From positions 1 through 64,000 of the forward strand of contig NZ_WKJL01000001.1 in NCBI RefSeq assembly GCF_009674565.1: a stretch of DNA of 64,000 bases. The letters run 5' to 3'. This document shows positions 32,911 to 41,930 of the stretch, in pieces. Every line of letters starts with the position of its first letter. Position 1 is the stretch's first letter. Source of the DNA: Duganella aquatilis. Its GTDB lineage: Bacteria > Pseudomonadota > Gammaproteobacteria > Burkholderiales > Burkholderiaceae_D. Below the pieces are notes generated by a model. It did no database searches. It saw only the letters and a list, made by a program, of their open reading frames with translations, and had not been told where the DNA came from. Position numbers and translations under genes: made by a program.

Positions 32911-35160
32911 ATGGTTTCCACCACTGCGCTTAACAGCGCCACGTCGGAGCAGCTGGTCCAGGGGCTGACGCCGGACGAAAGCGTCCGCATGCGGGCGGCG
33001 CTGGAATTCGCCGGCGCCGCCTACGGCGACAAGCTGTGCAGCAGCGGCCAGCCGGCGATCGACTTCGCGGTCGGCGTGGCCGGCACGCTGGCTTTTCTCA
33101 GCACCGACATCGAAACCCGCATCGCCGGCCTGCTGTTCGAACTGACCCTGCTCGACACCGAGCAGGCCGCCATCATCGAACCGCGCTTCGGCCAGGAGAC
33201 CAATGAACTGGTGTCCGGCGTGCGCCAGCTGATCCGCCTGCGCGAACTGACGCAAAACCAGAACACCGGCGGCATCGGCCGTGGCCGCAACGCCGCGCAA
33301 CAGGCGGTGGCGCAGGTTGAAACGCTGCGCAAGATGCTGCTGGCGATGGCGTCCGACATGCGCGTGGTGCTGGTGCGGCTGGCGTCGTGCGTCACCACGT
33401 TGCGCTATTTCGCCGACATCAAGCTATTCAACGACATGACCTGCGCCTACGGGCGCGAAACGCTGGACCTGTACGCACCGCTGGCCAACCGTCTCGGGAT
33501 CTGGCAATTGAAGTGGGAACTGGAGGATCTGTCGTTCCGCTTCATCGAGCCGGAAACCTACAAGCGCATCGCCAAGATGCTGGAAGAAAAGCGCATGATG
33601 CGCGAAGGCTTCGTCACCAACGCGATTGCGCGGCTGCAATCGGAAATGGCGGCGGCCGGCATCCAGGCCGAAGTGTTCGGGCGACCCAAGCACATCTACT
33701 CCATCTGGAGCAAGATGAAGGGCAAGGAGCTGGACTTCACCGACCTGTACGACGTGCGCGCCTTCCGCGTGATCGTCGCCGATGTGAAAACCTGCTACAC
33801 CGTGCTGGGCGTGGTGCACAACATCTGGACGCCGATCCCGAAAGAATTCGACGACTACATCTCGCGGCCGAAGCCGAACGGCTACCAGTCGCTGCACACG
33901 GTGGTGACGGCGGAAGACGGCCGGCCGCTGGAAGTGCAGATCCGCACCCAGGAAATGCACAGCTTCGCCGAATACGGCGTGGCGGCGCACTGGCGCTACA
34001 AGGAATCGGGCGGCTCGAATTTCTCGGGCCAGAAGTACGACGAGAAAATCGCCTGGCTGCGCCAGCTGCTGGCGTGGAAAACCGACGTCGCGGACGCCGT
34101 GGTCGGCCAGGAAGAACAGCAGCGCGAATGGGTGGAAAAACTCAAGGCCGCAGCCCTGGACGACCGCATCTTCGTGCTGACGCCGCAGGCGCGCGTGATC
34201 GAATTGCCGGTCGGCGCCACGCCGGTGGACTTTGCGTACCACCTGCACAGCGATGTGGGCCACCGCTGCCGCGGCGCGCGCGTGGACGGCGTCATGGTGC
34301 CGCTGAACACGCCGCTGAAAAATGGCCAGACGTGCGAAATCATCACCGCCAAGGGCGCGCCGGGCACGGCTGGCCCGTCGCGCGACTGGCTCAGCGACGA
34401 GTACACCGTTGCCACCCGCACGCGTTCCAAGATCCGCGCCTGGTTCCACGCCATCGACATGCAGGAAACGCTGTCGCACGGCCGCGCCATGGTCGAGAAA
34501 ACGCTGCAGCGCGAAGGCAAGACGGCGGTCAATCTGGAAGCCTTGGCCAACAAGCTGGGCTTCGCCAAGGTGGACGACCTGTTCCTGTCGGTGGGCAAGG
34601 ATGAATTCAGCCTGCGCCACATCGAGCAGGCGCTGCACGACAGCGGCGAACCGGCCGAACCGGTGGACGAAGTCTTCCTCGGCAAGAGCAAGGCGTCCAG
34701 CGTGGAGCAGGGCGCCAAGTCGGGCGTGCTGGTGGTCGGCACGGACGGCCTGATGACGCAGCTGGCCAAGTGCTGCAAGCCGGCGCCGCCGGACGGCATC
34801 GTCGGCTTCGTCACGCGCGGCAAGGGCGTATCGATCCACCGCGCCACATGCAAGAACTTCGCCGAGATGCGCGCCAAGGCGCCGGAGCGGGTGATTGTGA
34901 CGGAGTGGGGGCGTGCCGGTTCGGACACCGTCTACCCGGTCGACATCTTCATCCTGGCAAACGACCGCCAGGGCCTGTTGCGCGATATCTCGGAGATCTT
35001 CTCGCGCGAGAAGATCAACGTTATCGGCGTCAACACGCAAAGCGCCAAAGGCTTTGCGCGCATGACCTTCACGGCCGAAATCGGCGCCACGGCGCAACTG
35101 CAGAAAGCCCTGAGCGCCATCACCGAAGTAAGCGGCGTCCAGGAAGCCCGCCGCGCCTGA
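32911..35160 (+). CDS. relA: GTP pyrophosphokinase RelA
   Basis: A 749-residue (p)ppGpp synthetase. Domains: a degenerate hydrolase domain in which the HDxxED motif is replaced (LLFELTLLD), the synthetase domain (KMKGKELDFTDLYDVRAFR and YISRPKPNGYQSLHTVV, about 270–335), TGS (about 415–475), a Cys-rich zinc-finger-like region (AKCCKPAPPDGIVGFVTRG) and a C-terminal ACT domain (PVDIFILANDRQGLLRDIS). The missing HD residues indicate a synthetase-only enzyme that senses stalled ribosomes. It ends 2 bases before a palindromic repeat. Confidence 0.96.
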   Translation: MVSTTALNSATSEQLVQGLTPDESVRMRAALEFAGAAYGDKLCSSGQPAIDFAVGVAGTLAFLSTDIETRIAGLLFELTLLDTEQAAIIEPRFGQETNELVSGVRQLIRLRELTQNQNTGGIGRGRNAAQQAVAQVETLRKMLLAMASDMRVVLVRLASCVTTLRYFADIKLFNDMTCAYGRETLDLYAPLANRLGIWQLKWELEDLSFRFIEPETYKRIAKMLEEKRMMREGFVTNAIARLQSEMAAAGIQAEVFGRPKHIYSIWSKMKGKELDFTDLYDVRAFRVIVADVKTCYTVLGVVHNIWTPIPKEFDDYISRPKPNGYQSLHTVVTAEDGRPLEVQIRTQEMHSFAEYGVAAHWRYKESGGSNFSGQKYDEKIAWLRQLLAWKTDVADAVVGQEEQQREWVEKLKAAALDDRIFVLTPQARVIELPVGATPVDFAYHLHSDVGHRCRGARVDGVMVPLNTPLKNGQTCEIITAKGAPGTAGPSRDWLSDEYTVATRTRSKIRAWFHAIDMQETLSHGRAMVEKTLQREGKTAVNLEALANKLGFAKVDDLFLSVGKDEFSLRHIEQALHDSGEPAEPVDEVFLGKSKASSVEQGAKSGVLVVGTDGLMTQLAKCCKPAPPDGIVGFVTRGKGVSIHRATCKNFAEMRAKAPERVIVTEWGRAGSDTVYPVDIFILANDRQGLLRDISEIFSREKINVIGVNTQSAKGFARMTFTAEIGATAQLQKALSAITEVSGVQEARRA

Positions 35161-35162
35161 AT

Positions 35163-35222
35163 CCGGGGTCAGTTCTGCCAATCGCACACAAGCTCATGTA
35201 CCAATGGCAGAACTGACCCCGG
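35163..35222. repeat. Palindromic repeat, 18-bp arms, between relA and GST gene
   Basis: Arms 35163–35180 and 35205–35222 (beginning CCGGGGTCAGTTCTGCCA) are perfect inverted copies around a 24-base centre. The first 27 bases are identical to the left end of the larger palindrome at 62446–62533. It occupies almost the whole gap between two convergent genes. A REP-type element is likely. Confidence 0.9.
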
Positions 35223-35231
35223 TTTCCCGGT

Positions 35232-35831
35232 TTAGGTGTGCGCTTGTAGCGCGGCCTGCACCGAGGGGCGGGCCGCGATGCGTTTTTCATAGGCTGCAAC
35301 GGCCGGCCATTGGCTCAGTTCGATGGCGAAGAATTTGAACCATCCTGCTATCGTGTACAGATAGGCGTCCGCGACGGTGAAAGTGTCGCCGGTCAGGTGG
35401 CTGCTTTGGCTTAAGGTCTGCTCCAGTACGGCCATGCGGCGGAACAGGCGTTCGCGGAAGATGGTCTGCGCTGCATCCGGCAACTCCGGATTGAAGAGGG
35501 GCGCAATGCCGGCGTGGATTTCGCTGGTGATGAAATTCAGCATTTCCTGCAGCCGCACGCGCGGCCAGGTGCCGGGCGGCGGCGCCAGCTTCGCTTCCGG
35601 CTTGAGGTCGGCCAGGTATTGGATGATGGCCGGGCCCTCAGTCAGCACTTCTCCATTGTCCAGTTCCAGCGCGGCGACGTAGCCTTTCGGATTGATGGCG
35701 CGGAAATCGCGGCCGTCGGCGGTGCGCTTGGTCTGATTGTCGACCTTGATCAGTTCATGTGGCAAGCCCAGTTCGTTCAGCACGATCAGCGGCGACAGCG
35801 AGCAGGTATGCGGGGCGTAGTACAGCTTCAT
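35232..35831 (-). CDS. Glutathione S-transferase (beta-class like)
   Basis: A 199-residue GST. The N-terminal thioredoxin-like domain begins MKLYYAPHTCSLSPLIVLNE with a Cys at position 10, as in bacterial beta-class GSTs; the Glu-Gly-Pro-Ala motif (LTEGPAIIQYLAD, about 63–75) binds glutathione. A helical C-terminal domain with FTVADAYLYTIAGW follows. It is divergent from a LysR regulator 91 bases away, which may control it. Its stop lies 10 bases from the palindromic repeat. Confidence 0.92.
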   Translation of the reverse strand: MKLYYAPHTCSLSPLIVLNELGLPHELIKVDNQTKRTADGRDFRAINPKGYVAALELDNGEVLTEGPAIIQYLADLKPEAKLAPPPGTWPRVRLQEMLNFITSEIHAGIAPLFNPELPDAAQTIFRERLFRRMAVLEQTLSQSSHLTGDTFTVADAYLYTIAGWFKFFAIELSQWPAVAAYEKRIAARPSVQAALQAHT

Positions 35832-35922
35832 GGCAGACTCCTTAAAGATGAGTCGCCACTGTATGCGTCGCCTTGTATCGCTGTAAAATTAATGCTCCAG
35901 AAACGCGCTATCAGTTTTTCTA

Positions 35923-36786
35923 ATGATGAATTTGTCCCATTGGCGCTTGCTGCTTGCGGTGGCCGACATGCGTCATATTTCGCGTGCGGCGCAGCAGGTT
36001 GGCATTTCGCAGTCCGGCGCCAGCCAGGCGATTGCGCAGATTGAAGCGGCGCTTGGCGCCAAGCTGTTTGTGCGCGAGCGGCGCGAGGTGGCCGTCACCG
36101 CGCTGGGCGAACAGGTCATGCAGCACGCCCGCGCCATGCTGGCGCAGTTTGATGCGATCCGCGCGCTGGGCGATGCGGCGCAGGGCTTGAACGCTGGCCG
36201 CATCCGCCTGGCGACTTTCCCGTCCGTGCTGGCGACCGTGTTGCCGGGCTTGTTGTCGGCCTTCAAGCGACGTCATCCTGGCATTGACGTGGTGGCGCTG
36301 GAAGGTTCGGATGAGGAAGTGGAGGCCTGGTTGGCCGAAGATACGATCGAGCTGGGCGTGGTGCTGAATCCTGCGCCGCAGCGGCAGGCGGTGATCATCG
36401 GCCGCGATGCGTGGGTGGCTTTGCTGCCGGCGCAGCATCCGCTGGGGCGGCGGTCGAGCGAGCAGGGCGTGGCGTTGTGCGAACTGGCTGACGAACCGTT
36501 CGTGCTGGCCACCGGCGGCTGCAACGTCCATGCCCAAAGCCTGGCGATGCAGGCTGGCGTGACGTTGTCCGATGTCCGCGTGACGGTGCGCGATCTGGCC
36601 AGCGCGGCGGTGCTGGTGCGTGAAGGTCTGGGGGTGTCGGTGGTGCCGGAATCCGCGCTGCCGTCGGACCAGCGCGGCTTGCGCGTGATGCAGTTGCAGC
36701 CGCGCGCCTATCGCGAGTTCGGCCTGGTGTGTTCCCAGGCCGGGCGTGAATCGGCGGCGGTGCAGGCCTTCCTGCGCGAGTTATGA
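35923..36786 (+). CDS. LysR-family transcriptional regulator
   Basis: A 287-residue LTTR. The N-terminal winged helix (LAVADMRHISRAAQQVGISQ and SGASQAIAQIEAALGAKLF, residues about 11–50) is followed by a substrate-binding domain of periplasmic-binding-protein fold (about 90–285). It is divergent from the GST gene, the usual LysR target arrangement. Its stop overlaps the stop of the convergent CAT-like gene by 6 bases. The inducer is unknown. Confidence 0.92.
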   Translation: MMNLSHWRLLLAVADMRHISRAAQQVGISQSGASQAIAQIEAALGAKLFVRERREVAVTALGEQVMQHARAMLAQFDAIRALGDAAQGLNAGRIRLATFPSVLATVLPGLLSAFKRRHPGIDVVALEGSDEEVEAWLAEDTIELGVVLNPAPQRQAVIIGRDAWVALLPAQHPLGRRSSEQGVALCELADEPFVLATGGCNVHAQSLAMQAGVTLSDVRVTVRDLASAAVLVREGLGVSVVPESALPSDQRGLRVMQLQPRAYREFGLVCSQAGRESAAVQAFLREL

Positions 36787-37425
36787 CGCCATTGTTTGCG
36801 CGATGCGTGCGCCGATCGATTCGGCCAGCAGATGCACGTGGTAGCCGTCGACAAAGCCATGGTGCGCTTGCACCGCCATCGTCATGGTGAGCTTGCCATC
36901 GTCGCGCGGCGCGCTGTAGCGGCCCCAGGCCAGCGACGGGATGTCGTAGCTCTTGTGCTCGTAGATCGGATGTTCAATCGCCGACAAATTCAGCCACGGC
37001 ATGCAGGTGATGTGGACGTTGCGGCGCTGGTCATATTCGCTGAGCGCTTCGGAGGTGTTGATCAGCTTGGTGCTGGCCTCGGCTTCCTGCGATGCGGCGA
37101 CGCTGCGGGCGACGAATTCCTTCAAATCCTCCGTCATCACGAAGCGCGCAAAGTTCAGATTCTTGTCCCGATTGAGCACGGTGTACGAGGCCCAGAAATC
37201 CTCGATCCGGATCACTTCGCCTTTATGGACGCGGTACATGAAGTTTTCGACCCCCTTGATCGCATGTAGCACGTGGTACAGGAAGAAATGGAAGGTCGGC
37301 AGGCCGTTCTGTTTGCAGAAAGGCCGGAAATCCGGCACTTCCAGCTGAAAGCTCAGGTTGACGAGCGGGTTTTCGAACGACGCAAAAGCATTGTATCGGT
37401 CGCGGCGTTTTTCAAAATTCTGCAT
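36781..37425 (-). CDS. CatA-like chloramphenicol acetyltransferase family protein
   Basis: A 214-residue type-A CAT-fold protein. The catalytic signature HHGFVDGYHV (His about 189, Asp about 193) corresponds to HHxxxDG of CAT enzymes. The N-terminal RYNAFASFENPLVNLSFQL and YHVLHAIKGVENFMYRV also match. It may O-acetylate chloramphenicol or a natural hydroxyl substrate. Base composition is like the neighbours and no mobile element adjoins, so it looks like a resident chromosomal gene; actual resistance cannot be judged. Confidence 0.85.
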   Translation of the reverse strand: MQNFEKRRDRYNAFASFENPLVNLSFQLEVPDFRPFCKQNGLPTFHFFLYHVLHAIKGVENFMYRVHKGEVIRIEDFWASYTVLNRDKNLNFARFVMTEDLKEFVARSVAASQEAEASTKLINTSEALSEYDQRRNVHITCMPWLNLSAIEHPIYEHKSYDIPSLAWGRYSAPRDDGKLTMTMAVQAHHGFVDGYHVHLLAESIGARIAQTMAS

Positions 37426-37485
37426 AAAAAGTAGATTCGCTAAAGAGGCGCCAGCATTATAGCCCTCCCGCCATTTTCACCGCTG

Positions 37486-38550
37486 TTAAACGTTGTTGGC
37501 GCCCAGCAGGCTGTAGGCGAATTCGTCCAGGGTCTTTTGCGACATGTCGGTGTTGTTCAGGATGATCACCGTGTCTTCGCCGTCGAGGCGGTGGCCGAGG
37601 ACGGAGCGGAAGCCGGCGGTGCGGCCGGTTTCCCAGGCGAAGACGTGCGGCTGGCCGTTCACATTGAGCGTTTTGACGCGGCCGCCCAAGGTGTAGTTTT
37701 CGCTCGGAACTTCGATGTGCGTCAGCGCTTCCACCGCACTGCGCTTGAGGAAGCCTTCGTTGAAGATGGCGCTTGCGGCGCGCAGCAGATCGTCGGCGGT
37801 GCTGTAGTAGCCGCCGGAGGCGACCATGTAGTGCTGGTGGATATCCATCTTGCGCGCCGGTGGTGTGATGGTGGCGTAGGCCGCGGCGGTGGCGGGCGCT
37901 TCAATGTAAGCGCGGTCGGCGCGCGTGGCCGGCAGCTTCAGCGGATCGAGCGTGATCGCGCGCATCGCCTGCTGGTACGGCACGCCGGTGATCTGTTCGA
38001 TGATGCCGATGACGATGTACCAGTTGGTGCTGACGTAGTCGAAGCGGCTGCCGGGCGTGAAAATCAGCTCGCCCGAGCAGAAGCGTTCGATGGCCTGGCG
38101 CGTCGTGAATGGCAGATCGCGAATCGACGGATCCGCCCTGAGTGCCGGCGTGAACTGGTTCGGAATGCCGCTGGCATTCGATAGCAGATGGCGCAGCGTC
38201 ACTTTGTCGGCGCCGTCGGCGCGATACCACGGCAGCAGCTTGCCGATGGTGGCATCCAGTTCCAGCTTGCCGTCTTCGACCAGCCGCAGCACGGTCGCCG
38301 ATGTCAGCCACTTGGAGATCGAACCGACCGCGAACGGCGTGTCGCTGCGCACCGCCTTGTTCTCTTCGATATTCGCCATGCCGAAGGTGCGCACGTACAC
38401 CGGCTTGCCCTGCTTGGCTAGCATCACCACGCCATAAAAAGGCTGGGCCGCAGCAAAGGCGTCGGCTACCGGGTTGTTGGCGAAGACGCTGGCGCTCAGC
38501 AAGGTGGCAGCGCCGCCGCCGATGAAGTCGCGACGCGTCCAATAGTTCAT
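37486..38550 (-). CDS. Serine beta-lactamase/DD-peptidase family protein with Tat signal
   Basis: A 354-residue serine hydrolase of the class C beta-lactamase/penicillin-binding fold. The start (MNYWTRRDFIGGGAATLL) has a twin-arginine motif, so export folded by Tat is likely. SxxK is S77-I-S-K80; the second motif region reads FDYVSTNWYIV and differs from Tyr-x-Asn; a third-motif-like WETGRTAGF occurs near residue 295. Substrate could be a beta-lactam, a peptide or an ester. The ATG overlaps the upstream metal exporter's stop (ATGA). A longer frame starting at 38703 is inside that exporter gene and is not used. Confidence 0.85.
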   Translation of the reverse strand: MNYWTRRDFIGGGAATLLSASVFANNPVADAFAAAQPFYGVVMLAKQGKPVYVRTFGMANIEENKAVRSDTPFAVGSISKWLTSATVLRLVEDGKLELDATIGKLLPWYRADGADKVTLRHLLSNASGIPNQFTPALRADPSIRDLPFTTRQAIERFCSGELIFTPGSRFDYVSTNWYIVIGIIEQITGVPYQQAMRAITLDPLKLPATRADRAYIEAPATAAAYATITPPARKMDIHQHYMVASGGYYSTADDLLRAASAIFNEGFLKRSAVEALTHIEVPSENYTLGGRVKTLNVNGQPHVFAWETGRTAGFRSVLGHRLDGEDTVIILNNTDMSQKTLDEFAYSLLGANNV

Positions 38551-39470
38551 TGCGATGTCACTTCCGCCTGCAAGGTAATGTGATCGATGCCGTGCTTTTC
38601 CAGCAGCATGGCTTTGATGGCGTGCAGGATTTCCGGCCAGCGTTCCAGGTCGGTGATTTCGACGTGGCCGATCAGCGCCGGCTGGCCGGGCGACATATCC
38701 CACACGTGCAGGTCGTGCACCGAGCAGATGCCGTCCAGCTGTTCCATGTCGGCGCCGACTTTGACGTAGTCGATCTGCTCCGGCACGCCGCCCATCAGGA
38801 AGTGGTACGACTCGCGCAGCACGCCAACCGTGGAGCGCAGGATCAGCAGCGCCACGAACAGGGACAGCAGCGGGTCGATCTGCATCCAGCCGGTGTAATA
38901 GATCACCGCGCCGGAGACCAGCGCGGCCACCGAGCCAAGCAGGTCGCCCAGCACGTTCACCAGCGCCGCGCGGGTATTCATATTACTGTCGCCGCGCGAC
39001 AGCATCCACGCCAGCAGCAGGTTGATCACCAGGCCGATGCCGGCGACGATGAAGACGGTGGCGCCATGCACTTCCTCCGGATGCGAGAAGCGGCTTATGG
39101 CTTCATAGCCGATCCACAGCACCAGCACCATCAGCACCAGGCTGTTGACGAAGGCCGCCAGCGCCTCGGCGCGGCCGAAGCCGAACGAATGGCGCGCCGA
39201 CGGCGGCCGCTTGGCGATCAGCTGCGCCAGCAGCGCCAGGCCCAGCGCGGCGGCGTCGGTCACCATGTGGCCGGCGTCGGAAATCAGGGCCAGCGAGTTG
39301 GACATGAAGCCGGTCACCACCTCGACCACCGCGAAGCCCAGCGTCAGCACCAGCGACCAGGCCAGCACCGACTGGCTGCGCTGCACGGTGTAGTGTTGAT
39401 AGTGGGCGTCGCCGTCACGGTGTTCGTGCAGGTGGGCGGAAGGCGAGGAGGGCGTGGTGTCAGCTTGCAT
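38547..39470 (-). CDS. Cation diffusion facilitator (CzcD/ZitB-like)
   Basis: A 307-residue CDF transporter. A His-rich N-terminus (HLHEHRDGDAHYQHY), six membrane helices and the metal site in LISDAGHMVTDAAAL (His-x3-Asp, about residues 75–89) indicate export of Zn(II) or similar from the cytoplasm. The C-terminal ferredoxin-like domain has GHVEITDLERW and a final HGIDHITLQAEV with conserved His. The ATG at 39470 is preferred over an in-frame TTG 7 codons upstream. It is translationally coupled to the downstream beta-lactamase-family gene. Confidence 0.92.
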   Translation of the reverse strand: MQADTTPSSPSAHLHEHRDGDAHYQHYTVQRSQSVLAWSLVLTLGFAVVEVVTGFMSNSLALISDAGHMVTDAAALGLALLAQLIAKRPPSARHSFGFGRAEALAAFVNSLVLMVLVLWIGYEAISRFSHPEEVHGATVFIVAGIGLVINLLLAWMLSRGDSNMNTRAALVNVLGDLLGSVAALVSGAVIYYTGWMQIDPLLSLFVALLILRSTVGVLRESYHFLMGGVPEQIDYVKVGADMEQLDGICSVHDLHVWDMSPGQPALIGHVEITDLERWPEILHAIKAMLLEKHGIDHITLQAEVTSQ

Positions 39471-39570
39471 GGGCTTGTTGTAGGCTATCAATCACCACAG
39501 TTTAATGTAAGCCGGACATCAGTGCCTTTGGGCTTCATAGGGAAAAGAGAAATGTTTCCTATGATGGCCC

Positions 39571-39599
39571 TTGTTTTTCTTCGGATCGCTCTCTATAAT
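39571..39599 (+). promoter_or_regulatory. Sigma-70 promoter of the tRNA-Val genes
   Basis: TTGTTT (39571–39576), a 17-base spacer and a perfect TATAAT (39594–39599) lie 10 bases before the first tRNA. This is the strongest housekeeping promoter recognised in the window. Confidence 0.85.
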
Positions 39600-39609
39600 G
39601 CTGGTCTTC

Positions 39610-39686
39610 GGGCGGTTAGTTCAGCTGGTTAGAATACTTGGTCGACATCCAAGGGGTCGGGGATTCGAATTCCTCACCGCCCACCA
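39610..39686 (+). tRNA. tRNA-Val(GAC), copy 1
   Basis: A 77-base cloverleaf with encoded CCA. Acceptor GGGCGGT/ACCGCCC, D-arm GTTC/GAAT, anticodon stem CTTGG/CCAAG with loop TCGACAT, T-arm GGGGA/TCCTC with loop TTCGAAT. The anticodon is GAC (Val); A73, A35 and C36 fit valine identity. Position 33 is C where nearly all tRNAs have U. The D-arm resembles tRNA-Asp. A single copy upstream of thrS is normal in related bacteria. Confidence 0.92.
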
Positions 39687-39722
39687 GATTTCGTAGTAAA
39701 GCAGTAAAATGGCAGTGCCAAC

Positions 39723-39799
39723 GGGCGGTTAGTTCAGCTGGTTAGAATACTTGGTCGACATCCAAGGGGTCGGGGATTCGAATTCCTCACCGCCCACCA
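39723..39799 (+). tRNA. tRNA-Val(GAC), copy 2
   Basis: Identical in all 77 bases to the copy 36 bases upstream, including C33. It is probably a recent tandem duplication transcribed from the same promoter and ended by the terminator at 39910. Confidence 0.92.
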
Positions 39800-39909
39800 G
39801 AATATATGTAAGAGCGAGAAAGGCAATCACGGTTATGACACCGCGAACTACTACCAAGCTTTGGGAGTGACGCTAGTCAACGGGATTCTTTTGCTTGAAA
39901 AAAAAGAGA

Positions 39910-39936
39910 AAACGCGGCTAGCCCGCGTTTTTTTTT
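39910..39936 (+). terminator. Rho-independent terminator after the tRNA-Val genes
   Basis: AACGCGG pairs with CCGCGTT (7 bp, short loop) followed by nine T. It lies between the tRNA pair and thrS, so thrS needs its own promoter or read-through. Confidence 0.9.
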
Positions 39937-39984
39937 CGTCTGTATTTTTTAACACCGGCCTGCGCGCCGACATTGGAGATCACA

Positions 39985-41892
39985 ATGATTTCAGTTCGCC
40001 TTCCTGATGGTTCTGCCCGTGAATTCGACGGCCCAGTCACCGTTGCACAAGTGGCGTCCAGTATTGCTACCAGCCTCGGCAAAGCCGCGCTGGCCGGCAA
40101 GGTCGACGGCAAAGTGGTGGATACCTCGTACCTGATCGATAAAAATGTCGATCTGGCCATCGTCACCGATAAGGATCCAGAGGGTCTGGATGTGATCCGT
40201 CACTCGACCGCCCACTTGCTGGCCTACGCCGTCAAGGAGCTGTTCCCGGACGCGCAGGTCACCATCGGTCCGGTCATCGAAAACGGCTTCTACTACGACT
40301 TCTCGTACAAGCGTCCGTTCACGCCGGACGATCTGGTCGCGATCGAAAAGAAAATGGCCGAGCTGGCCAAGAAAGACGAGCCGGTCACCCGCAAGGTGCT
40401 GCCGCGCGATGAAGCCGTGGCCTACTTCAAGTCGATCGGCGAAGCCTACAAGGCCGAGATCATCGAATCGATTCCTGCCGACCAGGATGTCTCGCTGTAC
40501 AGCGAAGGCAACTTCACCGACCTGTGCCGCGGCCCGCACGTGCCGTCGACCGGCAAGCTGAAAGTCTTCAAGCTGATGAAGCTGGCCGGCGCCTACTGGC
40601 GCGGCGACAGCAAGAACGAAATGCTGCAGCGTGTCTACGGCACCGCCTGGGCCAAGAAGGAAGATCAGGAGCAGTACCTGTTCCAGCTGGAAGAGGCGGA
40701 AAAGCGCGACCACCGCAAGCTGGGCAAGCAGCTGGACTTCTTCCACTTCCAGGATGAGGCGCCGGGCCTGGTGTTCTGGCATCCGAAAGGCTGGACCATC
40801 TGGCAACAGGTGGAGCAGTACATGCGCAACAAGTATCAGGTCAACGGCTACCAGGAAGTGAAGGCGCCGCAGATTCTGGACGCCAGCCTGTGGGGCAAGA
40901 CCGGCCACTGGGACAACTACCGCGAAAACATGTTCGTCACCGAGTCGGAAAACCGCTCGTACGCGCTGAAGCCGATGAACTGCCCGGGCCACGTGCAGAT
41001 CTTCAACAGCAATATGCGTTCGTACCGCGACCTGCCGCTGCGCTACGGCGAGTTCGGCCAGTGCCACCGCAACGAGCCGTCCGGCGCGCTGCACGGCATC
41101 ATGCGCGTGCGCGGCTTTACCCAGGACGACGGCCACATCTTCTGCACCCACGAGCAGATCGAGCCGGAGGTGGTGTCTTTCCATACGCAAGCGATGGAAG
41201 TGTATTCGGATTTCCACTTCCACAATATCGACGTCAAGCTGGCGCTGCGTCCGGATAACCGCATCGGTTCCGATGAGATCTGGGACGAAGCCGAAGAAGC
41301 GCTGCGTTCGGGCCTGCGCGCCTGCGGCGTGACCTGGACCGAGCTGCCGGGCGAGGGCGCGTTCTACGGTCCGAAGATCGAGTACCACCTGAAGGATTCG
41401 CTGGGCCGCCCATGGCAGGTCGGCACCATGCAGGTCGACTTCTTCATGCCGGAGCGCCTGGGCGCCGAGTACGTGGCGGCCGACAACAGCCGCCAGGTGC
41501 CGGTCATGCTGCACCGCGCGATCGTCGGTTCGATGGAGCGTTTCATCGGCATCCTGATCGAAAACTACGCCGGCGCGCTGCCGGCGTGGCTTGCTCCTGT
41601 GCAAGTTTCGGTGCTGAATATCTCGGATGCGCAGGCTGAATACGTGCAGCAAGTCGCCGAAAAGCTGCGCCGCAGCGGCTTCCGCGTACAGACCGATTTG
41701 CGCAACGAGAAAATAAACTATAAAATACGTGAACATTCCGTCCAAAAACTGCCGTACATCCTCGTGGTGGGCGACAAAGAACGGGATGCCAACACCGTCG
41801 CCGTGCGGGCACGGGGCAATGTCGATCTGGGCGTCATGTCCGTCGATGCCCTGATAGAGCGACTTCAGCATGATGTCGCCACCAAGGCCTGA
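39985..41892 (+). CDS. thrS: Threonyl-tRNA synthetase
   Basis: A 635-residue class II synthetase charging tRNA-Thr. It has an N-terminal TGS domain ([20 protein letters not shown]), the editing domain with [16 protein letters not shown] (about 75–90), motif 2/3 of the catalytic core ([34 protein letters not shown]) and an anticodon-binding domain. Zinc ligand Cys is in [13 protein letters not shown]. The ATG at 39985 has GGAG 6 bases upstream and matches the family start; an in-frame TTG four codons earlier is unlikely. Confidence 0.97.
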   Translation: MISVRLPDGSAREFDGPVTVAQVASSIATSLGKAALAGKVDGKVVDTSYLIDKNVDLAIVTDKDPEGLDVIRHSTAHLLAYAVKELFPDAQVTIGPVIENGFYYDFSYKRPFTPDDLVAIEKKMAELAKKDEPVTRKVLPRDEAVAYFKSIGEAYKAEIIESIPADQDVSLYSEGNFTDLCRGPHVPSTGKLKVFKLMKLAGAYWRGDSKNEMLQRVYGTAWAKKEDQEQYLFQLEEAEKRDHRKLGKQLDFFHFQDEAPGLVFWHPKGWTIWQQVEQYMRNKYQVNGYQEVKAPQILDASLWGKTGHWDNYRENMFVTESENRSYALKPMNCPGHVQIFNSNMRSYRDLPLRYGEFGQCHRNEPSGALHGIMRVRGFTQDDGHIFCTHEQIEPEVVSFHTQAMEVYSDFHFHNIDVKLALRPDNRIGSDEIWDEAEEALRSGLRACGVTWTELPGEGAFYGPKIEYHLKDSLGRPWQVGTMQVDFFMPERLGAEYVAADNSRQVPVMLHRAIVGSMERFIGILIENYAGALPAWLAPVQVSVLNISDAQAEYVQQVAEKLRRSGFRVQTDLRNEKINYKIREHSVQKLPYILVVGDKERDANTVAVRARGNVDLGVMSVDALIERLQHDVATKA

Positions 41893-41930
41893 TCGCACTG
41901 GCAATTCATTAGATTTTAAAAGGAATCACC

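Noticed and set aside
36781..38550. Acquired antibiotic resistance island (CAT-like and beta-lactamase-like genes)
   Set aside because: No transposase, integrase or composition change nearby; both look like resident chromosomal family members.
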